Shown: one piece after another, positions 17,501-21,880 of the stretch
Layout of the letters: every line of letters begins with the position of its first letter
Position numbering within the stretch: the stretch's first letter is position 1
Virus record (IMG/VR): IMGVR_UViG_3300020472_000194
Span: 1 to 21,880 of that record
Direction: 5' to 3' (one strand)
DNA length: 21,880 nucleotides
DNA from: a virus
The notes under the pieces: model-generated
Seen by the model: the letters and a program-made list of their open reading frames with translations, nothing else
What the model was told of the DNA's origin: nothing
The model's database searches: none
Program-made: the position numbers and the translations under genes

Positions 17501-20500
17501 ACACAGAACCTTTTGTCTTCTAACAACTTGAGCAGCCATTTCTCTTGCTTGCTCAAATACAAAATTAGTTTCAGTCTCCTCACCAGCAACGTGAGCACCA
17601 GTCTTATATGAATAAGCAGCATCCCATGTCTTGTCGTTACCACCATAAGCAAGGTTATGTCCTATCGCATCTAAAATATCTACAACATCATCAACACAAT
17701 CTTGATTATGATATGCATTGCTACCACCAACAGAGAATGTCTTATGTACTGAATCTGGTACAGAACTCACCCATTGATGTGAATAATTTCCACCAGTTAT
17801 AACAGCACCTGTTCCACTGTTAGGTACAAAATCATGATCATACTGATCCGCAGGAGCTCCTGCACCAACGTTGATGGTAATAGTACCACTTTGCTTCTCT
17901 ACAGCACCAGCAGCAGATCTCTTGAAGTCATGAATCTGTCTTGGTAAATGCTTAATACTATTAGGATCAGAAGATTTCCATGTATGTGTAGATTCTGGTT
18001 CATATTCAATAGCATCAGTAATTGCTTCCTTGAATGTATGAACATATTGATTGTTTGTATTAGAATCAAATCCAACATTAAATGTGATTGTACCATCTTG
18101 ATGATGAATACCATCAACAAGAGCGTCATCATAACTATGAAGAGAAGTATTACTTGATAATCCAACATTAATAGTAAATGTATCACCAGTAGCATTAGAT
18201 ACCTTCAACCATCTTCCACTTGGATAGTCAAATCCTGCACGTGGATAAGATTTAATAGATACATCTCCATCTAATTCACAAGTAAATTTAAGTGAACCAT
18301 CTGCAATCTTAACATAATCTCCATTCTGGAATCCATGACCACTTGATGTAATAACTAAATTACCATTTGCAGCAGTATAAACAGCATTAGTTGCAGTCTT
18401 AGTATTATATCCTACAGCAGTAATAGCAATAGACTTACCAGCCCAAGGATCAACACCAGCACGAGGATAACTATGCCATGTTTGGTCATTATCTTTAGTG
18501 CAAGTAAAACTAAGAGAATTATCTTTTAATGTAATATTAGATCCAACACGTAACCCATGCTGTCCAACTGTTGCCACCATAACACCAGTAGCAGCATCGT
18601 AAGTAACAGCATCTGGTTTAAAGTATTTGTTATTTCCAGCACTACCTACATTAACAGTAACACTGTCGTCAGTCTTATTGGTTATATGTAAAGATCTTGA
18701 TGAAGCTTGATCTTTACCTGCACGTGGATATGATTTATCAGAATCATTACCATCCATCTCACAACTGAATTTGAGTGAGTTGTTATCAATAACAATACCA
18801 TCACCAACACTTAAACCATGTGTTCCAATATTAAGAACAAGATCTCCACTTACAGGATCATATGATGTACCTGTTCCAGCTGTAAAGTTAACTTCTGCAT
18901 CTGCTTGACCAACATTAACATTAAATGTATTTGGTGTAACATCAGAAATTTCTAACCATTTTCCTGATTTTGGATCAGAAGATCTTGGATATGAATGTTC
19001 TGTTGCATAATTATCCATTGCACAACTAAATGTCAATGAATTATCAGAAATCTTAATCCTATTTCCATTTACAAATCCATGATTATTAATGGTTAAATTT
19101 AAAACACCAGTTGTAGGATCATAAGCAGCATTTGTTGGCTTATAGAATGAAGATCCAACATCCTTAATCTCTAAACCTGTTTGATAAGCAGGGTCAGTTG
19201 AACGTGGATATGATTCTGTGCTAGTATAAGAGTCCTTAGAACACTTGAATGATAACCCACCATCTGCTAATCTAATAGTAGATCCTTTAACAAGATCGTG
19301 ATCATTAATAGTTAATACAATATCACCTGTTACCTGATTGTAATTTGCATCAGTAACATCATATGATGTTTGTAACGTCTTACCTACATTCACCACTACA
19401 TCATCTTGAGATGCAAAAATAACAGGAAGAACTTCACTAGCAGCAGGATCACTTACACGAGGATACTTGTGTTCTGTTGCATAATTATCCATTGCACAAG
19501 TAAATGTCAATGCATCAAAGTCTATTCTTATGCTATCCTGTGCTCTGAAGAATGTAGGACTTGCTGCTTGATCATATTCATGTAAATAATTACCACCAGC
19601 AATAACTGCACCAGTTGCAGATGCTAAATTAGGAACAAATGTATGAGCATAGTGATTAGCAACATCAGCATCAAATCCAACATTAATTGTAATTGTGGTT
19701 GAAGTTACAGAATCAATGTTAATTGCTGTATTAAAGAATGGATCTGTTGTTCTTGGATAAGCATGATTAGACTGATCACTATCCTTACTACAAGTAAATG
19801 TCAATGACTCCTGAGCAAGCTTAATACTAGTACCAGCACTCAATCCATGATTACCAATCGTCAAGGTCATTACACCTGTTGCTGCATTATAATCAGCAGT
19901 AGTTGGTGTAAATGATACAATAGGAGTAGATCCAACATGAACATCAAATGTACTTTGCTGTACGTTAGTAATCTCTAACCACTTACCACTTACAGGATCA
20001 GAAGCTCTTGGATACTTCTTAACAGAAGTCTTATTATCCATAGAACACTTAAACCATAAAGCCTCATCTTGTATTTGAATCTTCTCACCAGACTTCATTC
20101 CATGATTATTTTTGGTGAGTGTTAGAATACCAGTTGTAGGATCATAAGCAGCATTAGTTACAGAAACTGAAGTAGATGCTGATAAACCATTATTAGGTAT
20201 CTTAAGATTCAATACTCCAGTTGAAGGATCATATGTGGTTCCAGTAATAGGAGTAAATGATTGAGTTGATGATTGAACAACCATCCTCTCCACTGCTTCA
20301 TGTGCAATAAGATTCTTGTTAGCAGCAATTAATTTCTGAGCATCACCACCTCTATCTGATACAACATCAACATTATCTTCATTGATATTTGTAAGTTGTG
20401 GACTAGCAATAGGTTGAGAAAGACCAGATGTTGTCTTTGTTTGTGTTAATCCATGAGTACCATAGATGAATACATCTTCCTTACGCATGACCTGAATAGC

Positions 20501-21880
20501 CATGTCTTTAACATACTCATAAGCACGAGCAGTTTCAGTTCTACTTGTTGAGATATGAAGAACTTCTCCACTCTCATAATAGTAAGATATATCCCATGTC
20601 TCAGCATTACCACCAAATGCTACATCACTAGCAATCTTATGAACAGCTTTTACTAAATCATCCTTACACTTAGCAGGTGTGTAATTAGCGGCTGGTGATG
20701 TATATCCAGGAAAATCAAGAAGCATTCTTTCGTATGCTTCAGCAGCAATAAAATCTTTATTAGATTCAATTAAGTTAGCAGCGTCACCATGTTTGACAGA
20801 TACAACTTTCTTTTCTGAGTATGTTGCTTTCTGACCCAACTCTATATTAGTTGAGTCAATAATTCTTTTAACAAATGTGTTGTTAGGTATAGCAGGTGCT
20901 GCTGGTCTTACAGCGTTAGAATTTATATAACCATTAGTGAAACTATTAGTCTCATAATCAGCTACAGTCATACCTGGAACAATACCACTAGTATCTCCTA
21001 CATTAACGATAGCAGAACCAGTAGTAGTAGATACACTAGTACGAAGATATGAGAAATTACGTGCAGATGCAATTGCAAGATCTCTAGCATAGTAATAACC
21101 TTCTAGAGTCTCTGTTAATTCTTCAGTAATATAAGATAAGTTAGTACCAACAAAATAAGATTCAGCAGCCTGAATTGTATTAATATTACCACCCAGTCTT
21201 AAATCCTGTACTGTAGCATCTATTAAATATCCAATATCTCTGCGACACTTCTCAATAGTAATATTCTCATTAATTGTTATATTTGGATACTTAGAAGTAA
21301 TATACCCATAAGCTTCATAAGCAATAAAGTTCTTATTAGCTTCAATTAAGTTAGCAGCATCAAGACTACCATTACTTACTATATTTCCACCAGAAGGAGT
21401 TAATATACTAGGTGCAGCAACATATCTCTTAAATCCACTAGGACTTATAGTTGCATTAAATTCATTACTTTGACCAGCACTTCTTGGAGTAAGTTTTACA
21501 TATAACTTATCATCCTTCTTAGAACCTAAACGATATCCTTCAATAGATGCAGCAGGACGTTTACCAGGATCATATGCTAAATCATCACCAAGGAATATTT
21601 GAGTATGATTTGCTTGATCATTAGATGCTTGTACATCTAAAGTATAATAAGGAACTTTTGATGTGTTGCCAGTAGTTTCAGGTACAACCTGTGGAGGAAT
21701 AATATCTGTAACGAATCCACCCTTATCTTGGTTGAATGCAAAACCTTTATGACCGATAGCATGGAGTGATGTATTACCAAAGTTACTGTTAGAGTTGGTG
21801 ATACTCATGTCACCACCACTTTCCATTAGGAAGTGATCAGCGAAACCAACAGCGAAGATACTAACACACTGAATGAATGC
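8552..21880 (-). CDS. Giant fibre-like virion structural protein, 5' end beyond the right window edge
   Basis: At least 4442 codons. The frame is open to base 21880 with no stop, and the upstream residues (AFIQCVSIFAVGFADHFL) run smoothly into MESGGDMSITNSNSNFGNTS. The ATGs at 21826 and 21808 have no good ribosome site, so neither is likely the true start. From the N-terminus: a conserved fibre segment (GYRLGSKKDDKLYVKLTP); five ~105-118-aa helical units (21372-16700), the third split by a block with eight YDPTTG/YPR repeats (20270-17730); four exact 36-aa repeats (16645-16214); a long beta-rich region I do not recognise; an acidic patch (DSDDDEED, about 13280-13303); shaft-like modules (VTTFDTPVTFNEYITVNGG); and a tip region (8980-8552) with GDVIKIVDVGGN, GELVVQTPNAAFSLVYLG and GWWLMEI. 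No S74-type intramolecular chaperone is seen. Likely a long tail fibre or other virion fibre of a T4-like cyanophage; placement is inference. Confidence 0.93.
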   Translation of the reverse strand, partial: AFIQCVSIFAVGFADHFLMESGGDMSITNSNSNFGNTSLHAIGHKGFAFNQDKGGFVTDIIPPQVVPETTGNTSKVPYYTLDVQASNDQANHTQIFLGDDLAYDPGKRPAASIEGYRLGSKKDDKLYVKLTPRSAGQSNEFNATISPSGFKRYVAAPSILTPSGGNIVSNGSLDAANLIEANKNFIAYEAYGYITSKYPNITINENITIEKCRRDIGYLIDATVQDLRLGGNINTIQAAESYFVGTNLSYITEELTETLEGYYYARDLAIASARNFSYLRTSVSTTTGSAIVNVGDTSGIVPGMTVADYETNSFTNGYINSNAVRPAAPAIPNNTFVKRIIDSTNIELGQKATYSEKKVVSVKHGDAANLIESNKDFIAAEAYERMLLDFPGYTSPAANYTPAKCKDDLVKAVHKIASDVAFGGNAETWDISYYYESGEVLHISTSRTETARAYEYVKDMAIQVMRKEDVFIYGTHGLTQTKTTSGLSQPIASPQLTNINEDNVDVVSDRGGDAQKLIAANKNLIAHEAVERMVVQSSTQSFTPITGTTYDPSTGVLNLKIPNNGLSASTSVSVTNAAYDPTTGILTLTKNNHGMKSGEKIQIQDEALWFKCSMDNKTSVKKYPRASDPVSGKWLEITNVQQSTFDVHVGSTPIVSFTPTTADYNAATGVMTLTIGNHGLSAGTSIKLAQESLTFTCSKDSDQSNHAYPRTTDPFFNTAINIDSVTSTTITINVGFDADVANHYAHTFVPNLASATGAVIAGGNYLHEYDQAASPTFFRAQDSIRIDFDALTFTCAMDNYATEHKYPRVSDPAASEVLPVIFASQDDVVVNVGKTLQTSYDVTDANYNQVTGDIVLTINDHDLVKGSTIRLADGGLSFKCSKDSYTSTESYPRSTDPAYQTGLEIKDVGSSFYKPTNAAYDPTTGVLNLTINNHGFVNGNRIKISDNSLTFSCAMDNYATEHSYPRSSDPKSGKWLEISDVTPNTFNVNVGQADAEVNFTAGTGTSYDPVSGDLVLNIGTHGLSVGDGIVIDNNSLKFSCEMDGNDSDKSYPRAGKDQASSRSLHITNKTDDSVTVNVGSAGNNKYFKPDAVTYDAATGVMVATVGQHGLRVGSNITLKDNSLSFTCTKDNDQTWHSYPRAGVDPWAGKSIAITAVGYNTKTATNAVYTAANGNLVITSSGHGFQNGDYVKIADGSLKFTCELDGDVSIKSYPRAGFDYPSGRWLKVSNATGDTFTINVGLSSNTSLHSYDDALVDGIHHQDGTITFNVGFDSNTNNQYVHTFKEAITDAIEYEPESTHTWKSSDPNSIKHLPRQIHDFKRSAAGAVEKQSGTITINVGAGAPADQYDHDFVPNSGTGAVITGGNYSHQWVSSVPDSVHKTFSVGGSNAYHNQDCVDDVVDILDAIGHNLAYGGNDKTWDAAYSYKTGAHVAGEETETNFVFEQAREMAAQVVRRQKVLCIGKHGLTQDYNPDGPITSDIADPPVDRAGDARNLIESNKTFIAKEAYARMILENPGFLPPTGNAQDCIDDIEDFIIEVSYNLAFGGNNRVWDMANLYVSGAHVAGEETQTVAALTDATEMMVQVMRQEKVLVIGDHGLTQAYDNTITVNANTPQDNKVADARNLILANKNFIADIALGRMLAAYPSYTWTAPYTSVDCLDDLRDVVDVVAHNLAYGGNDRVWDCANMYVAGAHAAGSENETISAFNEVRDIIHEVMTNVDVTVGGYTSNSQVKDTTITDGVSNNQCNSAKSTVTSLVQILTSTISTPSSLTGVTRTQSVTKCEDIRGSLNTLSSIVTNAIVDPISLSGITRTESVGKCEDVRSSINTLFGIIQSTVLTPTSLDSVVRNNSTGRCQDVASSISTLFGILTNAILNPGYIDSIDRTETPLGLSFGPSVNANATTTNSYVYFTLDSGVYTSEYSPAPDTSFNNSGNLQDNNYPKCANEATAIRQFFSNIGTIIQTGLNTVPRNEPSSSSSDLANRGTIWTIKDPTSLTANPHNFETGTPVRLVPRAKDGVVVDKRKIRLPNGFSPNQTYYVIAPGRTTKPTDFSSLGFTAGTTVGDQAKLMLAGSKENAAAGIYIHSAEVESVDADVEIDLYQFVLDIDYDCHQYSCETSAVPLGALKTDVPHIFDIPTSNVTVQEVFFKKNEGGSLPLLSASWQSDTDVAVSSKLKENRTYFVRYIDKNLFTIHKNTTDAIAGQQPISFDTTSTQDGFSVFANKRESPLRYDPVYENPNTGTPPIYGKWFIQVINQSENSSTPGHDFAILTRLHEQSYNDLSGIEKTNDAWFERIKDERKADDRIYRLRYVIPEYLQSVRDPLNGFTLKIRKDTTRKLLPQKIVLRPVVSGSTTEAKFYNPAQAHEWIGATKDDLKGITGHDSSIEYNPYRKPLSTVGPQVFTKTLKTSSNIDFNVQSGRYFVDANDGNTYLELTTYDPSLTSTPALINEKFVTVKVTAPQGGSFTANPTAKIDNPSDNGFNKVTWFGNCSGYGYVHAALNVPGTDTWHLILKGVVSDTNKEPIDYDPLENTRFEHLPAGSTQTVFSDLLADRDYGKSYGIKDLIRKGYPEYYYKQGGAKVYTLTPGDKIVSENSPPVEYYIESVEDVGEIDDNFYIFDVEQIQKRIFKQQPGIYYLTAIRGNISPLPTGAGNQGNFRNFKFSQPISKLYPLNYKNDPFWFRQIDPAAVDPPSTSSAADNYTHGLVTVNDFKGSMTKECVSDILATDAFTNNSYTGNNVLKAQLGNATSGSEDRLIPIAGDSTVVADSRVYVELRRPSIARAGNHTFEYLGFGPGNYSTGLPQRQEVILEPIQDFYAQSKKEDGGLVFYTGLNSNGDLYIGNRKIDAITGEEEFLESAQLIDSDDDEEDIGGLVTTFDTPVTFNEYITVNGGDNQDKTSTFNSPVTINVLGRVRDSALKIISDVDPNSGDDGSLAAQSQYLNQDTLGHITIARNRIAASIFQFNPRGSAGAAQGYKIQNHAVGLLGSNITPNQLGTFDATQIVQYGNAGAPKSGDMLLKGSDVGKSGSLGWIYANYFTAISANQIKRFSFNGTQVVTVEWEGLKNSVLGINPGSQIKIGNFIDSALNGTWTVISAGFDPDAESCKFSIVENRANIQNQNPFDWSGSPTATMQFANSSWKEWGVLGAESIRTRTAIAGDYRVGINTIARADHDAYADAFVSDNGMANQVNPDTNPRANLDVVGTAFISGKTFVTYDYNTGDSQLNNYTGIANADGSTRSDFGTSNALLVGGDAYDPNTSATLRVSTAPPFGAVGINTIIGTAPLDTTQTNTTLDQTFVVVGSGRFTDDVSVEQDLHIGSWPSGHADSTVNVTTGITTGTFNFLMGNTFSGTHIANTGQTVTGAGLQMAGYAQNIEIGNKQLSGQHIEVGGLSNNSEIKIGATPNNYLLNSVATLADSKIVIGGAYDSTESQSYTRIGTKSLIADGDVWIGGWPNGVNQRSDQQSVNLFTPAGTVNFFSNSGGPSNINFATNASDVNIAGQGGTTTINNRLQVNASAKFLSDIWLCGGTSAFEFISDRGQLGTTISSHDNGLTPPYTVVDPNKNVDILNVIKKVLADVGEYNQIDTAGSGLWGGYNFQGTPAGETISQFPDLTGTNEYYLPLKYAPITNDINGNPTVQYFVVGDYIIIDTGISGNSIFPEVAQITELTRTTVAPYFLKVKRQPFGTFTGFHSDHPDTTPIYKVNVQFDSTWTENNLDNTGPQDQVNLAEFGGTLSTDDYIIIGRSDTNQDGTYDFGEALKIDQITGQVNQKLTVSNCGEPDKVVFEVDSVTGEVTIGNPDIPGSIVNINTTIKLQGGCGTIKREEIVGSLVRITGDDATYYISGVSATDIAKVSVGDEIRYNPTYGNFTDIEFPVNYVTEVKTDSIRLKNPVYGSNISTVGFYISQNETLTLTNGNEQEVFNVDSCSANTTIGNHIRRVELSEFYPSVKTPSETETAFGTITDQVTVYSYSYDPVTDNNGKKTTVRAAVTAHSSYDWVIPVQSVGEGNAAFEIGDLLVVGTSANTAPQTIDGSSVVVDPGFHEILIVRGITTGASPELICDGGQEGTTKASAGDYTVNDTILVIKKHSEVSQLLDLESKTRGSVEYVSAILNRGYIVQTRIDYVNYVRFENLTTGDNSFFLLNSNLQGTVNSAVINHERQSGSLGYNKGNLDIGGNINMIGGDIEIFDSVNSSRLLYFKNDGGHADHLGSLQLDAGVVLKGALTMYPENCPETVFSATGIVDPTFVVDNVGNVSAKLTLTVTGESNTNPTPQSEIFTVDKLNNNGSDKFSIKHTGEIEAFGVEPFWTRTGGRHTRYVSTGSDPAAKTLMANIIYCAAVDIDNTLVLTLPAEVSTGDVIKIVDVGGNLNHKTSLVVRAPGVGVRVQGDSTGTTLAEGGGFLANSYNSGELVVQTPNAAFSLVYLGSVDSGGGVGIPSTQQGWWLMEI
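8558..8561 (-). promoter_or_regulatory. Ribosome binding site embedded in the end of the giant gene
   Basis: GGAG sits 9 nt upstream of the ATG at 8548 and forms part of the Met-Glu codons of the giant protein's C-terminal WWLMEI. It confirms the start of the 441-aa gene and ties its translation to ribosomes finishing the giant gene. Confidence 0.8.
11470..11955 (-). repeat. Duplicated WPxG beta module in the giant protein
   Basis: DLHIGSWPSG (near 11932) and DVWIGGWPNG (near 11532) are each followed, after a similar gap, by a VN strand and an NF strand (TVNVTTGITTGTFNF; SVNLFTPAGTVNFF). Between them lie several shorter IEIG, IEVGG, IKIG and IVIGG strands. The spacing suggests a module of about 130 residues that was duplicated in the fibre shaft. 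Confidence 0.6.
16214..16645 (-). repeat. Four exact 108-nt (36-aa) tandem repeats
   Basis: Cys codons recur at 16645, 16537, 16429 and 16321, exactly 108 nt apart. Units read C-E/Q/N-D/S, a helix such as VRSSINTLFGIIQ, then PxSLxGVxRTxSV. The first unit starts QCNSAKSTVTSLVQILTSTI and the last ends with an altered tail (DSIDRTETPLG). A fifth, degenerate copy with KCANEATAIRQFFSNIGTII begins near 16057, after about 52 extra residues. They probably form repeating helical hairpins or a coiled stalk; that is inference. Confidence 0.88.
16700..17033 (-). repeat. Helical GGN repeat unit e
   Basis: Last copy: ADARNLILANKNFIADIALG, DCLDDLRDVVDVVAHNLAYG, GGNDRVWDCANMYVAGAHAA, then a diverged end (DVTVGGYTSN) in place of HGLTQ. 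It leads directly into the 36-aa repeat array. Confidence 0.8.
17078..17421 (-). repeat. Helical GGN repeat unit d
   Basis: Complete copy: GDARNLIESNKTFIAKEAYA, DCIDDIEDFIIEVSYNLAFG, GGNNRVWDMANLYVSGAHVA, MMVQVMRQEKVLVIG and HGLTQ. About 115 residues, and close to unit c when that is rejoined. Confidence 0.82.
17476..17718 (-). repeat. C-terminal fragment of GGN repeat unit c
   Basis: It encodes DCVDDVVDILDAIGHNLAYG, GGNDKTWD, GAHVAGEETET, a MAAQVVRRQKVLCI helix and HGLTQ. It aligns with the second part of units b, d and e and completes the fragment at 20275-20350. Confidence 0.8.
18996..19038. repeat. 43-bp direct repeat, copy 1
   Basis: The first 30 bases (18996-19025) are identical to 19470-19499. 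After one mismatch the next 12 bases match as well. The segment encodes the core CAMDNYATEH of one YPR repeat unit, and identity at the DNA level suggests recent duplication or exchange. Confidence 0.85.
19106..19132. repeat. 27-bp direct repeat, copy 1
   Basis: Identical to 20129-20155. It encodes the NAAYDPTTG start of a beta repeat unit, and the two copies are 1023 nt apart, a multiple of three. Confidence 0.8.
19470..19512. repeat. 43-bp direct repeat, copy 2
   Basis: Matches 18996-19038 at all but one base and lies 474 nt away, again in the YPR core of a repeat unit. Recombination between the copies would remove 474 nt (158 codons) without shifting the frame. Confidence 0.85.
20129..20155. 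repeat. 27-bp direct repeat, copy 2
   Basis: Identical to 19106-19132 and at the same position within another repeat unit. Exchange between the copies would keep the reading frame. Confidence 0.8.
20275..20350 (-). repeat. N-terminal fragment of GGN repeat unit c
   Basis: It encodes GDAQKLIAANKNLIAHEAVE and RMVV, the start of a GGN unit. The expected Cys-Asp-Asp helix does not follow. Instead the frame enters the YDP repeat block, and the rest of the unit appears about 850 residues later at 17718. Confidence 0.8.
20443..20795 (-). repeat. Helical GGN repeat unit b
   Basis: Second copy: GDAANLIESNKDFIAAEAYE, KCKDDLVKAVHKIASDVAFG, GGNAETWD, an MAIQVMRKEDVFI helix, and HGLTQ at its end. It is complete and about 117 residues long. 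Confidence 0.8.
21052..21372 (-). repeat. Helical GGN repeat unit a (divergent)
   Basis: First copy of the ~105-118-aa unit: DAANLIEANKNFIAYEAYGY, then EKCRRDIGYLIDATVQDLRLGGN, then a YARDLAIASARN helix. It keeps the Asn-Lys-x-Phe-Ile-Ala start, the Cys before Asp, and Gly-Gly-Asn, but lacks the later Gly-Ala-His and HGLTQ motifs. Confidence 0.75.

Larger units (their letters stand above)
17730..20270 (-). repeat. Block of YDPTTG / YPR tandem beta repeats inside GGN unit c
   Basis: Eight copies carry the core pattern: Leu-Thr/Ser/Lys-Phe-x-Cys-x-Met/Lys/Leu-Asp, about ten residues, Tyr-Pro-Arg, then usually Leu-x-Ile-x-x-Val and Val-Asn-Val-Gly. Most are preceded by a YDPTTGxLxLTIxNHGL strand pair. 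Core Cys positions fall near 20047, 19793, 19498, 19243, 19024, 18763, 18502 and 18279, so units average about 250 nt. One extra half unit (YDPSTGVLNL) opens the block, and the third full unit from the N-terminal end lacks its first half. The block also holds a second duplicated element, YxHxFVPN followed by GAVIxGGNYxH, around 19575-19690 and 17770-17880. Confidence 0.85.

Noticed and set aside
21808-21826. ATG at 21826 (or 21808) as the true start of the giant gene
   Set aside because: The frame is open upstream to the window edge, no ribosome site is present, and the residues before and after read as one continuous protein segment.

Overview
This window looks like part of the tail-fibre and baseplate region of a T4-like (myovirus) phage of marine picocyanobacteria (Prochlorococcus or Synechococcus). 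The evidence is AT-rich DNA, every gene on the minus strand, gene junctions of 0-25 nt, and proteins whose motifs match known cyanophage virion proteins. These motifs include tail-collar-like N-termini, paired His-x-His motifs, a glycine-rich adhesin-like domain, and a giant fibre protein ending in a hydrophobic GWWLMEI tip. The host assignment comes from recalled family resemblance, not from a database search.

Layout, in transcription order (right to left). A giant fibre-like gene (8552 to the right edge, at least 4442 codons) runs off the window on its 5' side. It holds three unrelated repeat systems in its N-terminal half and beta-rich shaft and tip modules in its C-terminal half. Three consecutive collar-type proteins follow: 441 aa (7223-8548), 483 aa with a cysteine-rich insert (5771-7222), and 1363 aa with a long glycine-rich domain (1680-5771). 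Next come a 303-aa protein carrying a tail-assembly-chaperone-like motif (743-1654) and a 122-aa protein of unknown function (375-743). A clear intrinsic terminator (327-353) closes the operon. Beyond it is a 170-nt gap with possible regulatory structure, then the 5' part of another minus-strand gene (1-204).

The six operon genes are tightly coupled: one 25-nt gap, one 3-nt gap, one abutting junction and two TAATG overlaps. This suggests they are made together in the late structural programme. The reasonable reading is a host-recognition apparatus: one very large fibre, three smaller metal-stabilised fibre or tip proteins, and a chaperone-like helper. The strongest anomaly is inside the giant gene. 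One ~115-aa repeat unit is split in two by an ~850-residue block that carries a different tandem repeat array. No promoter for the main operon lies inside the window.
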